This document shows, one piece after another, positions 32,741 to 44,400 of a stretch of DNA of 64,000 nucleotides. The notes beneath the pieces are model-generated. The model worked only from the letters and a program-made list of their open reading frames with translations, did no database searches and was not told where the DNA came from. The translations under genes and the position numbers were made by a program. The stretch is taken from assembly GCA_003116995.1 (NCBI GenBank), contig BDSL01000034.1:496001-560000 (forward strand), written 5' to 3'. How positions within the stretch are numbered: position 1 is the stretch's first letter; the number at the start of each line of letters is the position of its first letter. The DNA comes from Yamagishiella unicocca. Its lineage: Eukaryota > Chlorophyta > Chlorophyceae > Chlamydomonadales > Volvocaceae.

Positions 32741-35700
32741 ATGCCGCCACGGGCAGCTGCCAAGGCGCGACGCACGGGAATTTCCAGCATTGGCACACCT
32801 CTTCACCGTATCAAGCAACTGGGCTCCAGGGTCGCGCACGACGGAAATGATGTGCAACTAAGTTTGGCAGAACTTAGCAATGCTACTGATGAAGTGGGCA
32901 CGTGGGTTGCCAAAGCGGACGGTGCCGATGGCAAAACGCCAGGCGTGTGGACCGCCGTGGGCGAGGACGGCCTCGCAAATCTGCACGCACTATACGCACT
33001 TGCGTTGCGCCGGTCGTGCGTGTCAATCTCGCCCGACATTGGCGATTCCTTGCGTACTGCCTACGCATCACTCCGCGCCAAGCTGTCCGCCGAGCTTTTC
33101 AACATCATCCACGACGAGGACACCTTCATGCCCCCCGCGCGCCTCCGCGTTGTGGTGCTTGCCGGCTTGCGCGGCCACGCCATGCGATGCCTCGCCGCCC
33201 TGCTGGCGGATGCCTCCGCGCAGCTGGCCGGGCCGTCCCCCCGCCGCTCCAGGCGCAGCCTACAGGCGGCTCGGGACATCCTATTCGAGGCCAGGCAGCT
33301 GCTGGACCTCTGCGCCGAGCTTTTCGAGACGGAAGCTGAGGGAGCTGCTGACGTGGTGACCGACGCGGCGTTCGCCGGTGTTATTAGTGCCGAGCTCTTG
33401 GCCAGCGGGTTGCTCGAGCACTGGTCGAGACTGCTGTTGCTGCTGGCGGCGTGCGATGGCTGGGTGGACGAGGCCGGACGGCAGCTGTACCATTTGTCGC
33501 ATACGCTGCTGTTGCTGGACGACCACATGGAAGGCGGGTGGCGCCACAGCTTGATCGTGGACAGCCCCAGCCTGTCGTACATGATGTCATCGCACGTGGT
33601 GGGCATGTGCGCGGCACTGGACGGCGGACCCACGTACGGCATGAGGCTTAGCGGGGCTGCTGCGGCGGCGGGGTTGGAAGCCGACGGCGGCGGCGCCGAC
33701 GATGGCGACGCGGCGGCGGGTGGCATTGCGGTGGCGCCGACGTTCGGAGCGACGGGGCTGAGGCTGCGACGACAGGCGCCGGAGGGCGTCGGTTCGAAGC
33801 TGGCGCAGTTCGTGATGTCTGTATGGAACAGCGCGATTGAATATGAGCGGCATGAAACAACGGTCATTGCCGCATGCACCGGCACCGTTGCAGCCAGGCG
33901 GCTCCTGGCCCCCACACCGCCTCTGAACACCGCCGCCGCGTTCGAGCTGTGCATTCGTCTCCTGAAGGCGAGCACGGAGTCTATGGCGGCGGCAGCCGCA
34001 GGGTCGACACGCAGCCGGGAGCGGAACCAGGAGCTGCGGGTGCCTGCTGCAGAGGCGCCAAAGCTGGCCCTGACCGCATTGTGCTGCGCCCGGCAGGCGC
34101 TCGGGGAGGATCTCCTGGCTGCACGCTCCCTGCCGCCAGCCTCCGCCGCGAGGATGAACCGGTGGTGGACGGCGCTGGCGGCGTTCCTGGCGGTAGCGGC
34201 GAGGCACGGCGGCGGCGGCGGCGGCGGCGCTGCTGCAGAAGCACCCGGCACGGCTGATTCGACGAGCTGGGCGCAGCTGTGGGCGAACCTGGTGGTTCCA
34301 GCGCCGGCTGGGCTCATCGGTGCGCCGGGTCTGGCTAGGCCGGGTGTGGCTGATGGGCTAGAGGGAGCCGGGCCCATGAGGGACGAGCCGGGCCCATGGG
34401 CTAGAGGGAGCCGTGCTCATGAGGCGGGCATGGCAGGAGAACCCGCTGCGTGCCGCCTGGCCGTGTGTGCCTGCCGCCTTTCCCCGGGTTATAAACCCCC
34501 TCCCCCAGTCTGGCTGATTGTCTTCCGCCTCCTGGCGGCTCAATCGCCTCCCCGGCTCAATCGCCTTCCCCTGTCACACCACCAACCGCCCAGCCGCCGC
34601 CCCCTGTCGCGCCACTCTGTCCCACCGTACCACCAACCGCCCAGCCGCCGCCCCCTGTCGCGCCACTCTGTCCCACCGTACCACCAACCGCCCAGCCGCC
34701 GCCCCCTGTCACGCCACTCTGTCCCACCGTACCACCAACCGCCCAGCCGCCGTCCCCTGTCGCGCCACTTTGTCCCACCGTACCACCAACCGCCCAGCCG
34801 CGGCCCCCTGTCGCGCCACTCTGTCCCACCGTACCACCAACCGCCCAGCCGCCGCCCCCTGTCGCGCCACTCTGTCCCACCGTACCACCAACCGCCCAGC
34901 CGCCGTCCCCTGTCGCGCCACACTGTCCCACCGTACCACCAACTGCCCTGCTGCCGTAGGCGTGCCGACGAGTCCCACGCCGTGCGTGGCCTCCGCTCTT
35001 GCGGCTGGCTACCTTCCCAGCCTGGACCAGCTGCTTCGGTGTCGGAAGGAGCCTGACGCCGAGCACCCTTGGATGCGTTGCATAAGCAATTACGGGCCCA
35101 GGTCGGTGTGGGCTTGGGGCCAGCTGCTAGCGTTCGGCCGGCCGAGCGAGACAGCGTCGCTGGTGTCCGGCGCAGCCAGGCTGCTGCGCCAGGCTACACC
35201 CGTGGTGCCCGCGGAGGTAAACGGCAGCCCGGTGCACAGGACAATCGTCGATCCGGTCGTGATCCAGAACCTGCACATTGCGCTGAGCATTGCCGAGGGC
35301 ATATGCAAGGACGCGCTGAGCAGGTGGCTGCAGACCGTGGCGACCGCTGGCGCGGGCGTGGGCGTGGGCGCGGGCGCGAGCACGGACGGCGGCGTGGGTG
35401 CCAGGAGCGGCCCTGACACCGACATCGCCGACGCCACCGCGGCGGGTGCCCCGCGGCTGGTCCTGATGCTGTCGTACATCGCCGTGCACCTCCTGCCGGA
35501 GGTGCTCCAGACGCTGCTTTGCCGGCAAGCCGCAGGCTGCGGCCTGAGGATGCACCAACCCTTCCTGATGCAGCAGCTGGCGGCGCTGCTGATGTGGGTC
35601 GGGTTGCTGGTGGCTGCCCAGGTAGGGCAGCCGCCGGAGGAGGTCGTCGCCGCTGTCGCGCAGAGACACCCGGGGCCGCTGGCGCGATCTGCAGGCGCCG

Positions 35701-36197
35701 AGGACTGGCGGCGCCTGCTGCTGGATGAGCTGCAGATGCCGGTGCTCCTGGGCACAACGCTGGGGTTGATCGACACCGCGAACGACGTCCATACGCGCGC
35801 TCTAGCGTCGGTCCTGTGCCGCACGCTTCGCACGATAGCGTGCCTGGCCCCGCACGACCTGGTGTATGCCTTGACGTTAGGTGACACGGAGGTCGCGGCG
35901 GCGGCGTTCGCTGACAGTTTGCCGCTGCCGCTGCAGCGGGGGGCCCTGGCGAACGCAGGCGGGTCGCGGCGGGTCTTCGGGGCGCTCCGCCGCATGTTGA
36001 CGCCGGGCGGGCCGGCGCCGGACGCTCAGCTCCTCGAGGTGATGGACGGCATCTACAGCGCTGCAGACAGGCCGGACCAGGCGGCGGCGGCGGTGTCTGC
36101 ATGCGTGGTGGTGCCTGCCGACTTGGGTGACATTATAGCCGCGGCGGCGTTGCTGACTCCGCCAGCCAGGCTGCGCGAGGTGCTCCCGGGACGGTGA
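32741..36197 (+). CDS. unknown 938-aa protein, two exons
   Basis: Not recognised. Two exons, 32741-34319 and 34960-36197, join in phase 1 (gly codon split G|GC) and total 2817 nt. The ATG at 32741 is the first Met in frame (MPPRAAAKARRTGISS...). The protein is largely helical and Leu/Ala-rich, with notable blocks ELFNIIHDEDTFMPPARLRV, LLLLAACDGWVDEAGRQLYH, SLIVDSPSLSYMMSSHVVGM in exon 1 and LVLMLSYIAVHLLPEVLQTL, LMWVGLLVAAQVG in exon 2. Short poly-Ala/Gly/Asp inserts (e.g. ADGGGADDGDAAAGG) interrupt it. No catalytic motif, signal peptide or definite membrane helix is visible. The amino-acid pattern suggests a lineage-restricted volvocine family, but that is inference. The 640-nt intron holds a 51-bp minisatellite that stays open in frame, which makes the two exons look like one longer ORF. 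Confidence 0.6.
34579..34950 (+). repeat. 51-bp minisatellite, 7 full copies plus a partial
   Basis: Unit begins ccaccaaccgcccagccgcc and repeats exactly every 51 bp (starts at 34579, 34630, 34681, 34732, 34783, 34834, 34885, 34936). Since 51 is a multiple of three, the array is open in several frames on both strands. It ends 9 bp before the exon-2 acceptor of the 938-aa gene and I place it in the intron. Confidence 0.9.
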
Positions 36198-37109
36198 CAA
36201 TCCAGATGCTGCGCGTCAGCTCTCGTTGCGTGGCGGGGCAGGGGCTGCGTTTGGGGGCCCCAGAGGGGGCGCCGGTTTGGTGTTGCAGGGGGGTGGGGGG
36301 GAGGCGAAAAAAAGAGAGGTGCGGGGGGTGGCGGTGGCCGTGTGTTTGGGTTGCCAGTGCCAGGAAGGTGATGCAAACTGATCGCCCTGGCGCCGGCTTG
36401 CGTGGCCAAGCAATGGCTGTGTGACCCCGTGCTGGTATAGTTATGAGAAGGCTGGAGAAACGCATGCTGTCGGTAATGTTCGCCTGGGAGCTGCAGGAGC
36501 TGACACCTCGAGGGTCAGATGTTCCCCCGGGTGCGGCACCTCCTTGAATTGTCATGTTATAATTCCAATTTGTCCGTAGGACGAGTTGTTGTTTTGGAAC
36601 TGCGTGCAGGCATTGTCATATGTGATTTTGCAGACACAAAATCCACAACCGCCAAGTGGCAGGTTTGCACCTGGATGATACACACATTGCTGCGCAGCTC
36701 CCATACTGCCTCAGCGCAAACGCAGTTGCACGTGCAAGTGCCTCTGCTGCAGTACTTGGACTCGATGCGCACCGGCGACGCGAACTCGCCTCCATGCAAA
36801 ACGCTCAAGCGCAATTTCTCATGCGTAACTGATTTGCACACCTTCAGGCCGCCTATCGCAGCCAGTCGACGCCGTAACGATCGCCAAGGCGAGTTATCGG
36901 TATGCGCGGTCTGCTGGTGTGGCTGTGGGATGTTGGCGGCGCCCGCCGCCTCATGGGTGCATTAGGCAGCCGGCTGAAGCTGAAGGCCTGCTGCCCACTG
37001 CCACGTACTAGCTGGACTGTACTTTCCTAGCTTGCTGCTTGTGTCGCGACCAGTGCTACAAGTGACCCGGCCCCATCGTGCTTAAGAAAACCATAAGGCG
37101 TCGCGCTCA

Positions 37110-37445
37110 TTGCGCGCTGCGCCAGGTGTTCACGCGCATATACTACATGCTGCATCCGCGCGGGGACATCTCCTGCATAGCAGCTCAGCTGGAGGAGGGC
37201 GACAAGGCGATCGTGCCAGCGCCTGGGCGGAGCCCACCATCGCAGCCCTGGTGAAGAAGGAGGGGGGCATTTTTGGCAGGGTGGAAGCGCAGACAAGTCT
37301 GGAGCGGCAGAGGGCCGATGAGAATGAGCGCAGACTGCGCATGCTAATGGAGCGGACGGCCCAGCAGCGGCAGAGGGCCGACACTTTACAGCAGCAGGTT
37401 GATGCGCTGAGTGAGCAGCTACGCCAGCGGCAGCAAGGCAATTAA
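37110..37445 (+). other. possible coiled-coil coding fragment
   Basis: The last ~70 codons read as a strongly heptad-patterned, charged helix: QTSLERQRADENERRLRMLM followed by ERTAQQRQRADTLQQQVDAL and SEQLRQRQQGN. This composition differs from the random ORFs nearby and could be a real 3' exon or a remnant. In another frame just upstream (about 37083-37238) there is FTRIYYMLHPRGDISCIAAQ. No start, splice partner or homologue can be assigned. Confidence 0.25.
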
Positions 37446-38267
37446 CGGACAGGCAGAAACGGCGCCCGCCCGCTGTGAGGGCTGTGCTGGGGGAGCTGGC
37501 ACACTGCGGCATTGTGTGGTGCTGGCGGTGGCAGCCGGCCGCCCCTGCAGAAGCCTCTTCCGCAGTGCCGTTGCCTCTGCCTCCACATTGTTGCAGTTGG
37601 GACGCCGGACCGTCGAATCTTCACCACAACCCATCCTCATACCAGCCGCCCACAATGTTGGCTACAGCCGGCGCTGCCGCCACTGACACCAGCGCTGCCG
37701 CCATTACCGGAGAGCTGGTGGCGATGTCGGAGCGGTTGATAGGCAGCCCAAAGCCGCGTTGGGTGGCCGACCTGGCGGGATCGCTGGCGGCTGTGATGCG
37801 CGCCCTACACCCCAACCCGACGCAGTGCCAGCCGTGCAGCCACCCGCAGGCAGCATCAGCCGTTCACCCGTGTCACCCGACGCATGCTCACCTTTGGCTA
37901 GTTGTGACGTTGATGTTTAGGGACTTGCGCCGCATGGGATCGGGACTGGGACTAGTCGCAGGCCGCGTTTTGAGGCGCTGAGCGGCGTGTTGTTGCTGTA
38001 ACGGTGTGTTGTGTTACCGCGCCCGAAGGGCGGAGGCGTGGGCGCGCTGGTTCTGTCGCAGGGCCAGCATTGTCGACAGGGCTCACCTCTGTGCACTTCC
38101 GGGCTCCGCTACCCGCACGCACCTTAGCCAAGCACTGCGTGACGCACGGGGCAGTCCCAGGGTCGCCTGCACAGCCGCCATGGTGCATATGGCGTGGGGA
38201 CCGCCACCACGTTCGCTTGTCGCTTCCTGTTCAGATGAGAACAGGGTCGCACGTGTGAGGTACCAGC

Positions 38268-38359
38268 GTGGCGCAGGCCTGGTGTAAGGCACCGCGACCA
38301 GGCCACGCGCATGAGTTCAGCGCAGGCGTTCGCGGTGCCTTACACCAGGCCTGCGCCAC
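38268..38359. repeat. 30-bp perfect inverted repeat with 32-nt loop
   Basis: Arms 38268-38297 and 38330-38359 are exact reverse complements (left arm begins gtggcgcaggcctggtgtaa). A transcript would fold into a hairpin of about 92 nt. It could be a small-RNA precursor, a remnant of a terminal-inverted-repeat element, or a chance inverted duplication. Confidence 0.85.
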
Positions 38360-39710
38360 CCCACTCCAGGCCTGCACTGTCATGCGAGTGGGGCCAGTGG
38401 CCGGCCACCGCTCTTTTACCGTCTTCCCATGCATGTGGTATTCACCTGCCCAGGTCTGCGGTGTTTAGTCCAAGTTGTCCGGCTGAGGTCACTTGAGTGC
38501 CCTGTAACATGATGTCACATGTTGTAACGGCTACAGTGGGTTCCCGACCAAGCGGTAGAACCATCGGGCGCATCGCCTGACACTGAGGAAGACGGAGGAG
38601 ACAAAGACCGACGTGCACCGGAACAAAGGCAAACCATCAGAACATCAATCGACAGGCCGTAGGCACACAGAGCAGCAGGCAGCACCCCATGGGGGAATTT
38701 GCACTAGAGGCTCCCCTATCAGGAACCGACCACCAACCAACCTAACAGCCCAGCAACCGACGAACCAGTGAAGCGCCACAACGATGCAAGCATCGGGACC
38801 GGCCGCCGATGTAACATAATGTAAGCATCTACTTGTTAGCGGCGTCATGTCGCAGGGAAGTGCTTGGTGTTGCCGGTCGTGCGGTTCAGTTCGGGTGTCT
38901 GCTGGCTGCTAGAGCTGGCTTGTCGTATAGTGCGGTCTTGGTTTGGCATCCCCCGCTCATCCTGGGTTTGCTCGGCGTCTCTGTGCTGTTCAAGGCTTTC
39001 CTGTGCCCTTCGGGGCGTTCGCTGGGTTCAACCCCGGCCCTCATATGGTGAGGCCACGATCATGGGCCCCCATGCTTGTTCTGGGTTCGCCCGGGCTTGA
39101 GGACACGGTAACATCTTAGTAGCGGCATATTGGCTCTTAGGCTGGCATTGAGCAGGCATTGAGCGTGGAATAACTGCCTCAGTGAGGCAGCGGCTAACCC
39201 ATAGGCCGCACGTGAGTATTACCCCTGCATTGCTTGGGGCATCAGCGACATGCTACATGGAATATAACACACAAAACTCTACTAAGAGCACACGTACTGG
39301 TTGCCTGCTACCTAGGCAAACCCAGCATGTGGCACGGTCGCGACCCTAGCAACACCGTGTCCACAGTGCGCAACCCGAGAGAGGGCTGTGCGGACTCCAT
39401 GAAACCTAAATACATAACGACGGGTGCCGTTCTCCGCCGCATTGCTGTCGAATCGTACTACCACAGCGCCTGGCTGCCCGCATTTGGCGCATTTTCATGT
39501 CACACAGCCTAACAAATAAACCATTATGGGTATGTCGCTAAGTTTTTGTAAAGTGCGGCACAACTGCGCTGCGGCTGATTCGTTTCAAATCTGCGCCACA
39601 GTGCCAGCACTCATGGCGGTGCTCAATCACGTTCGGCAGACTTGGATACTCATGGAATAAGAAGACGCTTGTGAGACGTACGAAGTTTTAAACTACATGA
39701 TCCCGTACAA

Positions 39711-41450
39711 ATGGCCCGAAACCGAGGTATCTTCACAAAAATCAACGTCGTACATGTGCGCCGTAAATTGATGTCTTCTTCTCCAGGATCGCGCGTCACC
39801 CAGAAACAACTGCAGTTACTGCTAAACGATGCAAGGGCCCTGACGCGCCTTGTCCGTGGCCCGGCGCCATCTTTTGCTATACTATCGCTTGGCATATCGG
39901 CACCTGCTCCCCCGTATGAAAGCGCTGCTATTGTTTCACACCCAATGCGCTTTTTTGGCGTCTGCTTTGGCGTCTGCTTTGGCGCCGAGTCAGATACAAC
40001 GAATGCGGGCGCTCCGGCCGAGGTCAAGGCTCTAACAGAGGACGAAAGCGATGACCACAGAAACGCCAAAGTTCTTGACAACGAATGCTCCATTCTTGGG
40101 GAGCCGGTTTCGCTTCCGGGTCCAGGCGAGGAACGAGCTTTGGCCTCTACGTCTCGCAACTGCGCTCAGGCTTCGCCGATGAGCAGGCGGGTGGAGCAAA
40201 AACTCACCGTTACGGTGGTCGATTCTTCGCCAGTAGGAGTCCCAACCCGACGTTTTAGCCTATGCTCGACGAGGCCCAGCGAAACGCTTGCGGGGACGTT
40301 CTTCGGAGGCGTGCGTCCAGAGCTTCTCTCCATACTAGCCTCAGGGAACTCTTTGTCGAAGGTTTACTATCACAGCCCATCTCTTCCGCTGTCCATCGCG
40401 GATTCAACTGTGTCGCTGGGCTCCGGCACCATTGCGCTCATAAGCGACGCTCGTGTCAGCGTGAACGGCGACCGCCGAGCATCGGACTGCGGCAATGTAG
40501 CTGTAAAGTTTTCTGCCTTCGACCAGCTGCTTGCGTGCGTGGCGGAGCCGCTATGGGTGGGACAGGTGGGTCGACGGGCCACGCAATTTGGGGGGGGGGT
40601 CCCCGTCATGTCGCGTGTGTACATCGTGCTTCCCCGCAGCAGCATACTGCGAGTCGAATTGTCGCTGCGTAGATACTGCCGGGTACAGAGCGGACGGCGT
40701 CAGAAGGCATATGCGTGGGGAAGATTCGCTGACTCTGACGCTGGTGCTGACGCCGATGGGGGACAAGTGCCGTGCGATGTCCGCGTCTTGAGCCGCCACC
40801 ACCTGACGCCGCCTACCACCATCAACCCTCCCTTGACTTGCACTCCACGCAGGGCGCTCAAGGCGCGGTGCTCAAAGGTGAGGAGGGACGCCGAGGAGCA
40901 GCGCCGCATCACGCTACCCGCCCGCCGGTCGAGCAGCTAGTAATTATCGTTCGATATAGTTTTATCCAACCAGTTTAGGGGTTACGGTCCCTTAATCTGC
41001 GGGGCCTATTCCCCCCGCGGCTTTGCTGTACCTCCCCAGCTGCATGGGCTTCCTTTCACCCCCCCCCCGCTGTACCCTCGTACACCCCCCGGCTGGCTGA
41101 CCCATGGTTCTCTCTCCTCCTCCCTCTCCTCACCAAAACCCAAAACCCTTTCCGTGCCACGCCCGTCCGTCGTTCTCACCACCCGCAGCCCAATGGCGAT
41201 CCGGCGGCTGCACGGTGGCAGTCAAGTGGTTGGTGAGCAGCGAGGTCGACGTGCCCGTTGCCTACATGGAGGCGCTCGTGGCCAAGATGCTTGCGCACCC
41301 CTTCCTGGTGCAGACCTTCGACTACGCGCTGTGCCAGCTGGACGAAAATTTCGACAAACAGCCCGTCCAGGAGGAGAAGCAACAGCAACAGCAGCAGCGG
41401 CAGCAGCAGCAATGCTCCGGCCAAGAGCTAGAGCAAGAGCTAAGGGACGC

Positions 41451-41482
<32 letters not shown>

Positions 41483-44400
41483 AGCACGGACAGGGTCAGT
41501 CGGAAGACGGCTGCAACCAAGTCGTCTCCGACAACTACCGTCAGTCCCCTGCCTGGGCCATTCTGGGCAGCACGACGAGGCAGGGGACAGGCCTCGGTAG
41601 CGTCGTGCCGCCGCCTCCGCCGCCGCCGCTGCTGGGCCCCAGCGGCCGAGATACCGGCGGCGGCGGCGGTGGCGGCGGCCTCATCTCCGCCGCCGCGGTC
41701 CCGTCCGGGGCCCTCCTCTTTTTACACGGCACCCCTAGCGCCGTGCCGCCCGAGGCTCCCTTGACGCCCTGCTCGCATGATGTGGCGTCACCGTTTGAGA
41801 CCACGGCCACCGAGCACGACAGCTTCGACGGCGAGAGCACGCCGGCGGCCAGCCGGCCCGTGGATTGTGTGGAGGTGCTGAAGCAGCTGGGCGCTGCGCC
41901 CGGCAAGTACGTGGTGCAGATCGTGAGCGAGTGGTGCGACGAGGGCACACTGCACGTGGCTATCCGCAAGGGCGTCTTCCGGGCGCAAGGCAAGCGCACA
42001 CGGACGTGGGCGCTGAGGGCGCTGCTGCGGACGGCGCGAGAGGTGAGGACACAGGGCGAGCAGGCTGTCCCGGCTGCCTGCGCGCGGGACAGGACACTGT
42101 GAGGTCGGTCCGGTTGGTGGTTCCGTGGTACGTCCCCCCAGTGGTTCGTCACCTGTCTGTGGCGTTGAGGCACGACGCTATGAGATGTAGGCGCAGGGGC
42201 CCAGCCTCCTCACCAGCTTGCATTGAGGGAGGGACAACCATGTCATGCCTCGGCAAGAGGAACACGGGGGGCGATTGCACAGGACGCTCCGTGAATTTCC
42301 TGCGGCTGCTGTGACAGAGGAGTGACACCTTTCTCGGGCCCCTGCCTCCCTCCCTCCCCTCCCTCCCCTCCCCCGGCCGCCAGGTGGCTCAGGGCATGTG
42401 CCACCTGCACTCGCTCAACATCATCCACGGTGACCTGAAGCCGGGCAACGTGCTGCTCAAGAGCAGCCGAATCGACTCGCGCGGCTTCGTAGCCAAGGTG
42501 CGGGGAAGGGCGGTCGAAGGGGGGCTCGGCGGTGCGGGTTGACAGCTTGCGCACCTCCTTCCGCTGCTAAAGCGCGGGTGGATTTAAATTTGGAGTGAGC
42601 CGTAAGAAGCAGGAGGCTGATTTCTGGCTGTGGGAACGTCATCGGTACCCTGCCGCGATCACCAGTGGCTTGCCTGACCCCATTCCGTGACCCACATCAA
42701 TCCTGACAATGCCCCTCCCCCCCCTCCCCCCCGCCTGCCCGCCCGGCGCCTCAGGTCGCTGACTTCGGGCTGTCCCGGCTGTGCGGTCGGCACGAGCAGT
42801 ACGTCGCCACAGCGGACTGGGGCACCGTGCCGTACATGGCGGGGGAGTACCTGGACAACAAGCTCTGCAAGAGCTCGGATGTGAGTGAGGGGCGGGGGGG
42901 GGGCGGCCGGGGGGTCCAGCACGGGGCCGTGTGTTTCCCCCCTCACAAAGTCGGTGAATCCCGTCCGCAACGACGCGAGTGCGCCTGCCTGGGTGGTGTT
43001 TGGAATTTACCGCTAACCCGCGGAGCCCCATGGATCGGAAAATGAACCAACCGGGTGGCTACCGGTGTAGGGAGGCGGAGGAGCGACAGTGTAGTAGAGT
43101 GGTGTAGTATAGTGTAGTACACCGACCACGTCGATGGTTGTGTGTTTTTAAATTACCGGTCGTTCATTTACGGCTAAGCCGCAAAATTCCATGGAAAACA
43201 TAGCGTGTGCATGTGTGGCACGGTGCGTTAGCCCATGTGCTTGTGTAAGGGGTCCGTACGAGTCGGAGGCTCAAGAGCACCGAAAGATCCACGGAAGCAA
43301 GAGATCCACGGAACCCAATGACAGGGAAACGCACCTGTCTGGTGCACCTGCCTGGCGTGGATCACGCATCTCGCGCGCAACCCGCCCTGAGACCCATCTG
43401 GGCGGTTTCCCCCCCCCCACCCGCCACAAACCCCCCCCGCCCCGCCCCCCCCCAGGTGTACTCGTTCGGCGTGCTGTTGTGGCAGATGTACACGGGCAAG
43501 GCGCCCTTCGCCGGGCACCACGAGGGTAGGGCCGCGTGGGGGCACGAGCGCCGCAGCGGGTCAGGGCTTCGGAGCGGGTCTCAGAGCTTTCCCGGAGCGG
43601 GATGCCGGGTAGCGCGACCGTGCCACCACGTCTCGGGGCGCTGCTCCCTGGGCCCTCTCTGGCCGCACTCACCCCCTTACCACCGCCCCCGTGCGGTCTG
43701 CACCCCCCCACAGCCCAAGTCGCTGTGGGCGTGATGCTGGGGAACCTGCAGCTCGAGTGGCCCACCAACATGCCGCCGCCGCTGCTGCGGCTGGGTCTTG
43801 CGTGCTGCCGGCACCAGGAGAACCAGCGGCCCACGTTCAAGGTGCGTGGAGGGGCCACCTTCACCCGGCGGTGGAGCCCCGGAGGCGTTGGGAGTTTAGG
43901 CGCCGCCATTGCCGGCCCGGCCCGGCCCGGCATGGGCGTCGGATGAGAGGATGCGCAATGGAGCAAGGGGCGCGGTTGGTGAAGCGCTCGTGCCGGACCC
44001 TCGACGCGCGCTCAGTGCTGCAACCCTTGCCTCTGGCAGCTGTCCTCGCCCCCTCCTGCTATCCTCCGAACCCACGAGGTCACTTCCCAACCCTGCGAGC
44101 CCCTAGATACGAGATCGACCCCCTCCCCTGCCCCACGTTCCCTAACCCGTTTTCCTATTCAGTGCCGACCCACGGCTTCTCCTCTCATTCCTCTCATTCC
44201 TCTCATAACCCCTCCCCCCCCCATACTCACGCTGCCCGCTGCTCCCCTCCCTGGACCTCCCGCAGGAGGTCGTTGTAGCCCTCGCGGGCATCGAAACCCA
44301 GGTCCGAGAGGCGCATGCGCGGACCAAGATGGTACGGCGCTGCGACAGCAGCGCCGCCCAGATGTCGCACCGGCCCCCCCTATCCGGCATGCAGTCGCAG

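Larger units (their letters stand above)
36198..39710. other. gene-poor island with weak ORF fragments
   Basis: About 3.5 kb, less GC-rich than its neighbours, with no gene I can support. Contents: a possible coiled-coil ORF (37110-37445, listed separately); a 168-codon open stretch at 37475-37981 with a segment TGELVAMSERLIGSPKPRWV; a perfect 30-bp inverted repeat (38268-38359, listed separately); and two similar AT-rich segments, gtaacatgatgtcacatg (38508) and gatgtaacataatgtaag (38811). The mix of short open fragments in different frames suits a decayed gene or mobile element, but no transposase, reverse transcriptase or terminal repeat is visible. Confidence 0.4.

Noticed and set aside
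38505..38535. Palindrome-like gtaacatgatgtcacatgttgtaac as a transposon end
   Set aside because: The symmetry is imperfect, and no partner terminal repeat or target-site duplication could be found.
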